Below the pieces are notes generated by a model that saw only the letters and a list, made by a program, of their open reading frames with translations, had not been told where the DNA came from and made no database searches. Positions 53,169 through 61,433 of a stretch of DNA of 64,000 nt are shown piece by piece. The position numbers and the translations under genes are program-made. The stretch spans positions 35,842-99,841 of the forward strand of contig NZ_SWBO01000013.1 in NCBI RefSeq assembly GCF_005116475.1. Direction: 5' to 3'. Every line of letters starts with the position of its first letter. The stretch's first letter is position 1. The DNA comes from Pedobacter cryotolerans. GTDB lineage: Bacteria; Bacteroidota; Bacteroidia; Sphingobacteriales; Sphingobacteriaceae.

Positions 53169-54365
53169 ATGGCAGCTCCAGAAATACCTTATACTATTCC
53201 TAAACTGGTCAAAGGAAAACGGGTCACAACCGTTCCAAAGGGCAGCACATGGGCAAAGGAAGAGGCCAAACAGAACTGGTATGTAGAATTCTTTTTCCAT
53301 AATGCTGAAACAGATAAAATGGAACGTTTCAGACCGACCAAAAACCTCAATAGGCTCAAAGACCCCAAAGAAAAGCTAAAACAGTTTACCAGATTATGTG
53401 ATGCTTACAAGATTGCATTAGAGGGCGGATGGAGTCCGATTGATGAAAAGGCGAACGATAGACTGAAAAGGCAGGTATCCTCTCTGACCCTAGAAGCCGC
53501 CAAAGATCTTTTTGAAGAATACCATATTGCAAAGGGAACAAGAAAGAAATCCCGTCAATCTTATCTATCAAAGATCAATCAGTTCCTTGCCTATTATGGA
53601 CCTGATAAAAGGGTAAGTGAAATTTCAGATTATGAAATTACCGAGTTTCTAAACTTCATGGAAAGGAAACGCGAATGGACTGGAGTTACCTATAACAGCT
53701 CAAGGATCATCCTTAACAATTATTTCAGGTACCTAAAGATCAACAAATATATCGCTGAAAATCCCGTGACCGATATCGAGACCAGAACAAAAATCCCGAC
53801 CGAATCGCATCAGGTGTTTTCCGATAAGGACTTTAAGGCTATTATGAAATGGCTGAATGAGCACGACCAGTATTGTCTTTTCTTTGTGAAGATGATATAC
53901 TATACCTGCATTAGGCCTAAAGAACTGCGATATCTTCAATTGAAGCACATCAATCTTGCTCAGCGTGTGATTACCGTTCCTGCAAGCATTTCCAAGAATA
54001 AAAAGTCCTTGCCTGTTAGTATTGATGAAAGCCTGAGCCGTGAACTGAAAGCACTTAAATTATCTTCCCATGAAGACACTGATTATTTACTGGGCTCGAC
54101 CGAAACGATTATTAGCGAAAAGAGGATAGGGGAAAATACACCTTACAACCGTTTCCAGAAATGCTTAAAGGCCACAAAGCTCGATAAGAAAAACTACACG
54201 CTATATTCCTTCAAGCATTTTTCCAATGTAAAGAAATTTAAGGCGGGATGGACGTTGGCCGAAATCTGTGCTGCCAACAGACATGGAAGTCTGGTCGAGA
54301 CCGAAACTTATCTAAAGGATCTTTTGAAGTTTGTAAAGAACGATAAAACTATCCCGAAAATTTAG
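53169..54365 (+). CDS. Tyrosine recombinase/integrase of a mobile element
   Basis: The 398-residue phage-integrase-family protein has an N-terminal arm-binding region, a SAM-like core-binding domain (about 100-205) and a catalytic domain with Arg249 (YTCIRPKEL), Lys349-His350 (LYSFKHFSN), His372 (NRHGSL) and Tyr381 (ETETYLKD). Lys replaces the usual Arg of the second box, as commonly seen in Bacteroidota recombinases. It presumably integrates and excises the surrounding element. The frame reads from a TTG at 53115 inside the hairpin, but the ATG at 53169 is preferred. Its codons are G+C-richer than those of chromosomal neighbours and like those of the mobilisation genes at 61029-63700. Confidence 0.9.
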   Translation: MAAPEIPYTIPKLVKGKRVTTVPKGSTWAKEEAKQNWYVEFFFHNAETDKMERFRPTKNLNRLKDPKEKLKQFTRLCDAYKIALEGGWSPIDEKANDRLKRQVSSLTLEAAKDLFEEYHIAKGTRKKSRQSYLSKINQFLAYYGPDKRVSEISDYEITEFLNFMERKREWTGVTYNSSRIILNNYFRYLKINKYIAENPVTDIETRTKIPTESHQVFSDKDFKAIMKWLNEHDQYCLFFVKMIYYTCIRPKELRYLQLKHINLAQRVITVPASISKNKKSLPVSIDESLSRELKALKLSSHEDTDYLLGSTETIISEKRIGENTPYNRFQKCLKATKLDKKNYTLYSFKHFSNVKKFKAGWTLAEICAANRHGSLVETETYLKDLLKFVKNDKTIPKI

Positions 54366-54371
54366 ACAACG

Positions 54372-54689
54372 CTATTTTTTGCGTTTTCTTGGTATGCCGA
54401 GCAATATTTCCGCGAGAAATTTTTCCGTCAGGTTTTTTTCTTTTTCAAGTGCATCTTTTGGAAAGTGCAGTGCATGTATTTCGTTGATTTTTTTGTTTAT
54501 GTATTCAATGCGATTAAACCTTTCATCCAGGATATCCAATTTTTGCGAGAGGATGGTGATAAGGTCTGTCAGGCCTTCAATAATTTCCTCAATGCTCTTC
54601 TCCCTATCCCCGCAATAGCATTTTTGTGATGCCTCTTGGCATAACGGTTGGGAATCTTCGGCTAACTTGTCAAGGCATTGGGTTTCCAT
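54372..54689 (-). CDS. Hypothetical coiled-coil protein with Cys-rich N-terminus
   Basis: The 105-residue protein has four cysteines in its first 26 residues (Cys5, Cys17, Cys24, Cys26) and then a heptad-like helical segment (IEEIIEGLTDLITILSQKLD, ILDERFNRIEYINKKINEI). The basic tail ends PRKRKK. It is convergent with the integrase, ending 6 bp from its stop. A plus-strand frame (54379-54618) overlaps it, but the hydrophilic coiled-coil composition favours the minus strand. The function is unknown; genes of this size beside integrases often regulate excision, but no HTH is seen. Confidence 0.5.
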   Translation of the reverse strand: METQCLDKLAEDSQPLCQEASQKCYCGDREKSIEEIIEGLTDLITILSQKLDILDERFNRIEYINKKINEIHALHFPKDALEKEKNLTEKFLAEILLGIPRKRKK

Positions 54690-54774
54690 CTCATCTCAAT
54701 ATCTAGCAAAGATTACAATCGTAACTTTACCGATTGGTGGATGAACCGGGTTATAACCCAATGTAATTGAGTTT

Positions 54775-54818
54775 GACTGTTAATCAGAGGGTCGCTGGTT
54801 CGAGCCCAGCAGAGGGAG
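54775..54818 (+). pseudogene. tRNA-Asn 3' fragment (probable att half-site)
   Basis: From the anticodon stem on, the sequence fits tRNA-Asn(GTT): loop CTGTTAA, T arm GCTGG-TTCGAGC-CCAGC, and 3' acceptor AGAGGGA plus G. The required 5' acceptor TCCCTCT and a D arm are absent upstream, so the gene is truncated near the anticodon loop. Recombination in the anticodon-loop region of tRNA genes is an established integrase site class, so this looks like one end of a past insertion. Confidence 0.75.
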
Positions 54819-54835
54819 CTCACAATCAGTGAGTT

Positions 54836-54864
54836 AGCCCCACTTCGTCCGAGTGGGGCTTTTT
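54836..54864 (+). terminator. Terminator after the tRNA-Asn fragment
   Basis: AGCCCCACT (54836-54844) pairs with AGTGGGGCT (54852-54860) and is followed by T residues. It is probably the original terminator of the tRNA gene from which the fragment came. Confidence 0.85.
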
Positions 54865-54886
54865 ATTTGCACACGATTTGCACACG
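54865..54886. repeat. Tandem 11-bp direct repeat ATTTGCACACG
   Basis: Two exact adjacent copies of ATTTGCACACG follow the tRNA fragment and terminator. The placement beside an attachment-like site suggests arm-type recombinase binding sites, but this is inference. Confidence 0.8.
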
Positions 54887-55114
54887 AATTTGACTAAAAA
54901 ATTTAATTATTTTGGAGAAAATGATTTTTGGGAATAACTTAGAAAGTTCATTTATCACTTAAAACCTGATGAACTCGTGAAGACGGATGTTATAATGGAT
55001 CCATATAGACTAGTTAAAATGAGGATGAAATAGTCAATAATCTATAAGTAAAGAAGAGAGTAACGCTTTCTAAAGCTAAAAAAGGATTAAAACTTATTTC
55101 TAGAATAAGAATGC

Positions 55115-57760
55115 TTAAAAGTTAAATAGGAAACTTAGCAAAAATATTCTACCAGGAATAGTATAAGTATTGAAAGTGGTGGTATTTTGTAACTGATTTG
55201 AATAAACAAATGTTTTGGTATTCAATATGTTATTAGCCCGTAACTCAATTTCAAATTTCTTCTTATTAAACTGATATCTATTCGAAAGATCAACAAAAGT
55301 ATAAAATTGCTCTTCTACATTAGACTGTTTAATATTCCCTCTTTCAGACGATAATTTAAAAAAAAGGTTTTTTAGGGGAATGTAATTTACAGCAAACTTA
55401 TGACTAATCTGTCTGTTAAATAAATCTTTTGATATGTCTACGTTGCTAAACTTACCATTATAATTAAAAGATATTTTATCATTTATTTTAGTCTCGACTC
55501 CTAAACCTAAACCTGCAACATTTGTTTTAATGGGGAGAAAGACTCCGTTTTGCAAAATATTCTGTGAAAATGAAGAGAAGAACGGACTTGCAGTTAATGT
55601 TGAAGATAGTGGAAACAAATACTTACTAAAATAAGTATAAATAGATATGTTTCGATTATTATTTTCAACTGGTAACATTTCTTGACTTAGGAAGTTTGTA
55701 TCTGTTGTATTTGAGCTAATTATATTTGATCTTGACAATAATAATTGTAAGTCAACGCTCATGAAGAATAACTTTTCTACTTTGGACATTTTATAGTTCA
55801 AATTGGTCATGTGGGCAGTACGTTGATTTTGGATCCCCGAATTTGAAATTAAAGTTCTATAATCGGTTAAAACTTGCCCGCTGAACAAATCGCTCACTTC
55901 TCCAAAATCATTGGATAACCTATAAGTCAACTCTACACTTTTCTGAACATCTAATTTATATCTCAAACTAACTTTCGGGGTAGAGAATACTTGAGAATTT
56001 GTTGTTTCAACGTTATTGGTTCTTTGCGAGAATTTGGTTGTTTGAAAAAAGATCGGAAGTTCCAAGTCTACTATAAGCTTTTTGCCCGCAATTTGTAAAC
56101 GGGGTTCGAGGTACGCCTTAGTTTGTCTCCAATAAACGTCATTTAAACCATTAGGAAAATTTACTCTAATAGATGAACCATATGGCAGGAAAGAAAGAGT
56201 AGAGTTATAATTTTGTTGTTGAAAATTCAGTCCTGTTTTAAAGTCTATCATTACACCTTTTATGGGGTATTTGAAAGTTATGTTGTTATTGAAATTCAGG
56301 GTTGGTATTGAGACACTTTGTTCTACATTGGAATATGGCATACCGTTATTGAAAATGCTTGCGCTAGGAGCGGGCGTTATTGATAAGATCTCAGGAGCCT
56401 TATAAATACTTATTTGGGAGTAAGAGTTTAAAATTAATCCAGAATTCAAGATAGTCATATGATTAATTTCATTAGATAAACTTGCTGGCAAATTTGATAG
56501 ATTTTGATCTGTGACCCGATTATTGGCAGCGAGGGTAGACCTGCCAATATTTCTGTTAAAGTCAGATTTCAATGTATTATTCAAATATATATTTTTTTTA
56601 TTAATATTTAAATTTGCTTGTAAATGTACTAAATCTAATCTGGCCTTTGTAACCTGGGTTTCGTTATAAGAAATCAGGGATTGTGGTAATTGAACAATGG
56701 TCTCAGATTCATTTTTTCTAGATTGAGTGTCATTTAGATAAGATACGTTGAACTTGAACTGAATGTCCTCGCCCCATTTTATTAAATTATTGATATTCAA
56801 TAATGTGACCTTATTGAACAAAAAACGCTCAGAAGGAAGGTTTGGATCGCCAGTGCTTCCAATGGATAATTGATCGACAGGATCTCCAAACATTGTAGGT
56901 CTTTCATCATTTGTTTTATGGGAGATTATGTCAGAGGATACATCATTTCCAATGTTGTTGGCTTTTATAGAATTTATTGCTTTAAACTTGTTTTTAAACA
57001 TCATTAGGTTCAAATCTCCATCGTATTTTTCAGGAGTTCCTAGCGCCGCCTTTGCTTGTCCAAGTAGTTGTACCTTTGAATTATCTTTAAGTTTAAGATT
57101 TAAAACTAATTTATCGCTTAGTTCCTTGCCTTGGAGCATCTTAATTGCTTGGTGATTTTGTAATATTTGAATCTTTTCAACTGCAGAAGCTGGTATTGAT
57201 CTGGTTGCTATATTGTAGCGGTCATCTAAAAGATCGTCACCTTCAATGTAGAAACTAGATATTTGTTTTCCGTTAAAACTTATCTTCCCATTTGCATCAA
57301 CTTTAATTCCGGGCATCCTTTTTAATACATCGCCTATAACCATATCTTGTTCAGTACTAAATTTTGAAACCAGGTAATCGACAGTATCACCATTCAATGA
57401 AATGCCAGATTTCACCTTTGTAATCGAAACCTCTTGTAAATGGTATGCATCTTCTGTTAATTTGAAGTTATAGAAATTTTCGAAACCAGACATTTTTCTT
57501 AGAATAGGCTTATACCCTATACAACTTATTCTAAACATTAGGTTTGTTGTATCAGTATTTGCAGGCAATGTTAAGTTGAACCTCCCATTTTCGTCAGTAA
57601 CGGCATAAGAAATGATTGTTCCACTGCTTCTGATCAAATTTACACTAGCGGAAAAAATATTTTTTGATAGACTATCGGTCACTTTTCCCTCAATCTTTTG
57701 GGCTAAACTAATCGTCTGGCTAGTTAATAAAATAAAGGCAATGAATGCAATTTGCCTCAT
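55115..57760 (-). CDS. TonB-receptor-like outer-membrane beta-barrel protein (GLPGLI partner)
   Basis: The 881-residue protein has a signal peptide ending ISLAQ, a carboxypeptidase-regulatory-like domain (KIEGKVTDSLSKNIFSASVN, about 22-110), and a plug-like region (VIGDVLKRMPGIKVDANGKI, SFYIEGDDLLDDRYN, IPASAVEKIQILQNHQAIK), followed by a long beta-barrel ending in phenylalanine (LLSFLFNF). Unlike SusC it has no SusD partner; instead it overlaps a GLPGLI gene by 4 bp (ATGA at 57757-57760). Such barrel/GLPGLI pairs recur in Bacteroidota. The transported substrate is unknown; export of, or receptor function for, a peptide is possible. Confidence 0.85.
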   Translation of the reverse strand: MRQIAFIAFILLTSQTISLAQKIEGKVTDSLSKNIFSASVNLIRSSGTIISYAVTDENGRFNLTLPANTDTTNLMFRISCIGYKPILRKMSGFENFYNFKLTEDAYHLQEVSITKVKSGISLNGDTVDYLVSKFSTEQDMVIGDVLKRMPGIKVDANGKISFNGKQISSFYIEGDDLLDDRYNIATRSIPASAVEKIQILQNHQAIKMLQGKELSDKLVLNLKLKDNSKVQLLGQAKAALGTPEKYDGDLNLMMFKNKFKAINSIKANNIGNDVSSDIISHKTNDERPTMFGDPVDQLSIGSTGDPNLPSERFLFNKVTLLNINNLIKWGEDIQFKFNVSYLNDTQSRKNESETIVQLPQSLISYNETQVTKARLDLVHLQANLNINKKNIYLNNTLKSDFNRNIGRSTLAANNRVTDQNLSNLPASLSNEINHMTILNSGLILNSYSQISIYKAPEILSITPAPSASIFNNGMPYSNVEQSVSIPTLNFNNNITFKYPIKGVMIDFKTGLNFQQQNYNSTLSFLPYGSSIRVNFPNGLNDVYWRQTKAYLEPRLQIAGKKLIVDLELPIFFQTTKFSQRTNNVETTNSQVFSTPKVSLRYKLDVQKSVELTYRLSNDFGEVSDLFSGQVLTDYRTLISNSGIQNQRTAHMTNLNYKMSKVEKLFFMSVDLQLLLSRSNIISSNTTDTNFLSQEMLPVENNNRNISIYTYFSKYLFPLSSTLTASPFFSSFSQNILQNGVFLPIKTNVAGLGLGVETKINDKISFNYNGKFSNVDISKDLFNRQISHKFAVNYIPLKNLFFKLSSERGNIKQSNVEEQFYTFVDLSNRYQFNKKKFEIELRANNILNTKTFVYSNQLQNTTTFNTYTIPGRIFLLSFLFNF

Positions 57761-58626
57761 TTAATTGAAGGTAATTCTAAAGGGTTGTTTATAACATTAC
57801 TAAAGGAAGCCTTAGGTTTTTTAATACTAATTGAGCTAATTTTGCTTCTATCGACATTAGCAAATGGTCCAGTATTTTTACCTGGTCCTACCATCTTAGA
57901 GAAAGCTGCAGGATCTGTTCTTTCAAGCTTCTCTAATTTCGCAAACTCTTCTGGGGTAATTTTAATAACATCGTCAGGTAACGTAAGTAAGATATTTTTG
58001 CTTCTCACATCACTAAATGATTGAAGTTTAAAACTTACTTCATTTTTAGTATCGTATACCGAAATTATTAGTCCAGGGAGCCCATTGAACTTCCACGGGC
58101 CAGTTTGGAAAGGCATGTCTGCGCAGAACCAAGCATTATAGTCTCTGCCACCAAAGACTGTTGTTGCAAGTTGACATTTTAATCCCTTAATAGTTAAGGT
58201 ATCCCCTTTTATCTGCCAATTCATTTTTGGTAGGCTTTGTTCAATTAAAAAGGGGTTTCCTCCTAAGAGTTGCTTTACAAATAACTTTTTCTCAGCAAGA
58301 AACTGAAAGTATTCGCTTGTCGTAACTTGCCTACTTCCAGAAATATTAAAGCTCACTTTATTTGGATCAACAGCGTTTTTCAGCTGTTCTTGAATCTGAT
58401 TGTCGATCATTGCTTTATCTTTAACTGCATCAGCACTACTGTAAAAACTTGAAGTCTTACTTATGAATAGATTTAATTCTTCTTCATATGGTTTATCCCT
58501 TTGTGTAGTGTCTCTTAAATGAATAAAGTTATAAATAGCATGCCCGACAGCGAGCTCTGATTTTTGAGCTAAGCAGATATTGTAATTCAATACTGTTAGA
58601 GAAATTAATATAATGATTTTTTTCAT
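57757..58626 (-). CDS. GLPGLI-family protein
   Basis: The 289-residue secreted protein has a signal peptide ending NICLAQ. The family signature GLPGLI (residues 182-187) follows the conserved GPWKFN. Upstream, KCQLATTVFGGRDYNAWFC gives two cysteines (Cys151, Cys168) that could form a disulfide. GLPGLI proteins (TIGR01200) are widespread in Bacteroidota and have no established function. It is translated first and overlaps the barrel gene, so the two products probably work together in the envelope. A 440-bp A+T-rich space separates it from the divergent VKOR-fusion gene. Confidence 0.9.
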   Translation of the reverse strand: MKKIIILISLTVLNYNICLAQKSELAVGHAIYNFIHLRDTTQRDKPYEEELNLFISKTSSFYSSADAVKDKAMIDNQIQEQLKNAVDPNKVSFNISGSRQVTTSEYFQFLAEKKLFVKQLLGGNPFLIEQSLPKMNWQIKGDTLTIKGLKCQLATTVFGGRDYNAWFCADMPFQTGPWKFNGLPGLIISVYDTKNEVSFKLQSFSDVRSKNILLTLPDDVIKITPEEFAKLEKLERTDPAAFSKMVGPGKNTGPFANVDRSKISSISIKKPKASFSNVINNPLELPSIK

Positions 58627-59066
58627 ATTAGTTAGCTTAGTAGTGGTTGATGTTTAGTGACAAAATAATTTTTATCTAAAATATAAAATAAGATGTCTTA
58701 TAACAAATTTTTGGCAGCATTTCATAAGCACCTCTTCCTGGTTGGAGATCTTTTTAAATATCTCGGATTTAATTTTAGTTTGATCGGAGACATTAGATAA
58801 TGATCATTTGCGCTATCTTACGATAAATTTTTAGACAGACGTCTGCAATTTAGGTATACATACTTGTAATGTTCCATAATACCAATTAGATTGTTATTGA
58901 TATAAGGTCTGATTATATTAATGATTTTTATTAAGTAGATAAATAAAAATAGCTCTTGTCGAATATCTTTTTTTGGAAATACAAATTAAAAAAAATACAT
59001 TTACTTAGGGTTTTTTGTTGGAAAGCGGGTGTAAAAAAATTATAATTTAACTGATGAATTTAATTA
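58627..59066. other. Divergent A+T-rich intergenic region in the cargo cassette
   Basis: The 440-bp space between the GLPGLI gene and the VKOR-fusion gene must contain promoters for both, but no single promoter can be defended. A 35-codon plus-strand frame (58693-58800) has no leader-peptide character. No leader-peptide gene with a double-glycine motif was found. Confidence 0.5.
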
Positions 59067-60470
59067 ATGCTTTATATGTTTGCTTTAAGTGGTCTTGAAA
59101 ACATAGAATTCGTTTTAATCAATTTTCTTAGATCCTACAGTGTCAAGGCTAACGAAAAAGAAGTAATTAATGAGCTCCAAATGCATCCTGAGTACGGAAG
59201 CTTTCTTTCAATTAGCGATGTACTTAACAGTTTTCAAATTAGAAATTATGCTTTAAATATAAAAGCTCAAGAGCTCGAGAATCTACAATTTCCTTTCATA
59301 GCACAAACTAGCGAGAATAATGGTGAATTTGTTATAGTGCATGATATTGAAGGCAAACATATAAAATTATCAAATGAAAGATGGAACAAACGTAAAATTG
59401 ATCTAAGTGTCTTTCTAAGAACCTTTACCGGTTATGTACTGTTCAGCGACATGGCTCCTGTCACAAAAAATGTGTTGCGCTTCGAAAAAATAAAAATGAG
59501 TTTTATGCTGCTCTTCGCTGCAATTTTGGCATTTAGTTTAATTTATTTAAGCGGGTTAACTGATATATCAAAATGGGAGGTGCTTGGTCTTTTATTTTTT
59601 AAAACTATTGGACTCTGCGCATCCATATTATTGTTAGTTCATAGCATTAATAGAAATAATTCCCTAATAAAATTAATCTGTGAAAGTGGTAAAAAAACAA
59701 ATTGCAATGCAATTCTTTCATCGAAAGCAGCTAACATATTTAGTTGGTTAAGTTGGAGTGAGGTTGGATTTTTTTATTTCTTCGGTAGTATTCTTCTTTT
59801 TCTTTTCAATTTGGAATCTGCTTCAATGTTTCAAGTGCTTTTTTTGATTAATTTGATATCTCTACCTTATACATTTTATTCAATTTACTACCAAGCTTTA
59901 GTGGTGAGAAATTGGTGTATTTTATGCTGTACAGTCATGGGCGCACTTTGGGGAGAGTTTTTTACATTAACAAATATCATATCTGGCCCATTAGCTATTC
60001 CAGATAATGATATTATAATAGCGTTGATTGTGGCTATGGTCATACCTGCCTTTATATGGTTTTCGACCAGAGATTACTTTTATAGACTATCCCAATTTAA
60101 AGCTGTTAAAGTTCAACTTAGAGAGTTTAAATATAACAAGGAAATTTTCGATATGTTGTTGGTGAAAAACGCAAAATTTGTTTCTCCTGACAAGGAATGG
60201 TCAATTGTTATCGGCAATGTCATTTCGCCGACACATATCATTACTATGGTAAGCAATTTGTACTGCGACCCTTGCGCAAAAACTCATTCGATTATAAAAG
60301 AAGTTTTAAGCGCTAGAAAAGATGTCGAGTTTAGGATTATCTTTAATACTATGGTTTCAGAAGGAGACCCAAGGTTTAAGGCAACTCAGCATATGCTTAG
60401 ACTGAATCAACTTGAAGATAAAAATATTGTACACCAAGCGTTAGTCCAATATAAAAAAATACGTTGTTAA
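59067..60470 (+). CDS. C39-like / VKOR / thioredoxin-fold membrane fusion protein
   Basis: The 467-residue protein has three parts. Residues 1-125 resemble a C39 peptidase-like domain (HPEYGSFLSISDVLNSF, FPFIAQTSENNGEFVIVHDI) but lack the catalytic cysteine expected near residue 15. Residues 140-335 hold about five membrane segments of the vitamin K epoxide reductase family, with loop cysteines Cys205 and Cys213 (CESGKKTNC) and the CxxC pair Cys284/Cys287 (NWCILC). Residues 370-467 begin a thioredoxin/DsbA-like domain with YCDPC (Cys400, Cys403) but stop early, roughly half a domain short. Such proteins form disulfides in exported substrates and often accompany peptide exporters. No exporter gene is seen here. 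Confidence 0.85.
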   Translation: MLYMFALSGLENIEFVLINFLRSYSVKANEKEVINELQMHPEYGSFLSISDVLNSFQIRNYALNIKAQELENLQFPFIAQTSENNGEFVIVHDIEGKHIKLSNERWNKRKIDLSVFLRTFTGYVLFSDMAPVTKNVLRFEKIKMSFMLLFAAILAFSLIYLSGLTDISKWEVLGLLFFKTIGLCASILLLVHSINRNNSLIKLICESGKKTNCNAILSSKAANIFSWLSWSEVGFFYFFGSILLFLFNLESASMFQVLFLINLISLPYTFYSIYYQALVVRNWCILCCTVMGALWGEFFTLTNIISGPLAIPDNDIIIALIVAMVIPAFIWFSTRDYFYRLSQFKAVKVQLREFKYNKEIFDMLLVKNAKFVSPDKEWSIVIGNVISPTHIITMVSNLYCDPCAKTHSIIKEVLSARKDVEFRIIFNTMVSEGDPRFKATQHMLRLNQLEDKNIVHQALVQYKKIRC

Positions 60471-60910
60471 CAAGAAACTTCTAACAACAATATTCAATTA
60501 TCTTTAATTCACTAGAATTTTTTATCATTACAATTATAGAATATTGTTATGGAAAAATATTTTGGTTTCCACTTTAATCTTTTTCATATCTCCATATTAT
60601 TTTACTATATTAATATTGCACCTATTTCAAATGGAATTTTTTTATTGGTAGAATGTTTTAGAAACTAGACTCTTGTAATTGTAAATGTGCTGGCTAATGC
60701 TTTTTTACATTTAATCAGTTTATGGAATCAAGGCTTTACTTCATGTCAAATCATTACAAGAAAATTATCAAATTGATTAATTTGTAACATTATAATTTAA
60801 GGTTATAACCTATATCATACACCTATCAAGAAAATGTAATTTTTCATTTTTGTTATCAAATAATACAAACATCCGGCAATATATTTTAGCCAATCAAAAA
60901 TGTTAGGAGT
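60471..60910. other. A+T-rich non-coding segment before the mobilisation module
   Basis: No supported gene lies here. A 39-codon frame starting near 60550 reads as hydrophobic residues without a recognisable leader or cleavage motif. Base composition changes from A+T-rich to clearly G+C-richer near 60870-60920, which marks the edge of the cargo block. Confidence 0.5.
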
Positions 60911-61057
60911 ATGAAATCTAGCAAACCCATGTTTGCAGCAAGATGTACCAATGCATGCGCATTGGAAATCTTGCCGTCCTTGTGGCCGGAGAATTACTCG
61001 GAACTCGTAATTCTAAAAGTAATGAGAAATGTCAAAGAAAAAGACCAGCGAAGATGA
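60911..61057 (+). CDS. Small hypothetical ORF overlapping mobC start
   Basis: A 48-codon frame starts at ATG 60911 after AGGAG (60905-60909), one of the few clear ribosome-binding sites in the window. It reads MKSSKPMFAARCTNACALEI and ends VKEKDQRR, overlapping the MobC start at 61029 by 29 bases in another frame. It could be a leader ORF coupling translation of mobC, or a real small protein. No homologue was recognised. Confidence 0.3.
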   Translation: MKSSKPMFAARCTNACALEILPSLWPENYSELVILKVMRNVKEKDQRR

Positions 61058-61433
61058 ACTTTTAAAGCATAACCTAATCATTCGGGTAAACGACGGGCTT
61101 CATCAAAAGCTGAATAAACTATTAGTTGAAAGCGACTGCCAGAGCCTGGCCGAGGTGGCTAGGAAAATCCTGACCAGCCAAAAGATCAACTGCTTTTACA
61201 GAGATGCTAGCATGAACGGACCGATGGAAGAAATGGCGCTGATCCGAAAAGAGCTGAAGTCGATTGGGGTAAATATTAATCAACAGACCCGCTACTTTAA
61301 TGCCTGTAAAACCGATGCCGAAAAGAAGTTTCATAGTGACCAAACTATCCTGCTTTTTACCAAAGTTGAGGGCAAAGTAGAACGGCTTTTTGAACTCATT
61401 TCCAAACTGGCGGAACGATGGTTGCAAAAATAA
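61029..61433 (+). CDS. Mobilisation accessory protein (MobC-like)
   Basis: The 134-residue protein has an N-terminal ribbon-helix-helix-like segment (NLIIRVNDGLHQKLNKLLVES, then SLAEVARKILTSQKI) and a helical C-terminal part with KELKSIGVNINQQTRYFN, typical of the bacterial MobC family (PF05713). It assists the relaxase at oriT. The relaxase gene overlaps its end by 16 bases, the usual arrangement. The G+C content is above that of chromosomal neighbours. Confidence 0.85.
   Translation: MSKKKTSEDELLKHNLIIRVNDGLHQKLNKLLVESDCQSLAEVARKILTSQKINCFYRDASMNGPMEEMALIRKELKSIGVNINQQTRYFNACKTDAEKKFHSDQTILLFTKVEGKVERLFELISKLAERWLQK

Larger units (their letters stand above)
54690..55114. other. Gene-free segment with attachment-site-like features
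   Basis: The 425-bp region holds a tRNA-Asn 3' fragment (54775), a terminator (54836) and an 11-bp tandem repeat (54865). From about 54900 it becomes strongly A+T-rich. A short open segment ending at 55033 (KPDELVKTDVIMDPYRLVK) has no start codon and may be a gene remnant. Confidence 0.5.

Noticed and set aside
54379..54618. Plus-strand 79-codon frame
   Set aside because: It overlaps the more plausible minus-strand coiled-coil gene and looks like its complement.
54941..55033. Short open stretch reading KPDELVKTDVIMDPYRLVK
   Set aside because: No start codon follows the upstream stop and it is too short to name; at most a gene remnant.
58693..58800. 35-codon frame considered as a peptide gene for the VKOR-fusion cassette
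   Set aside because: No double-glycine motif, no cysteine and no ribosome-binding site.
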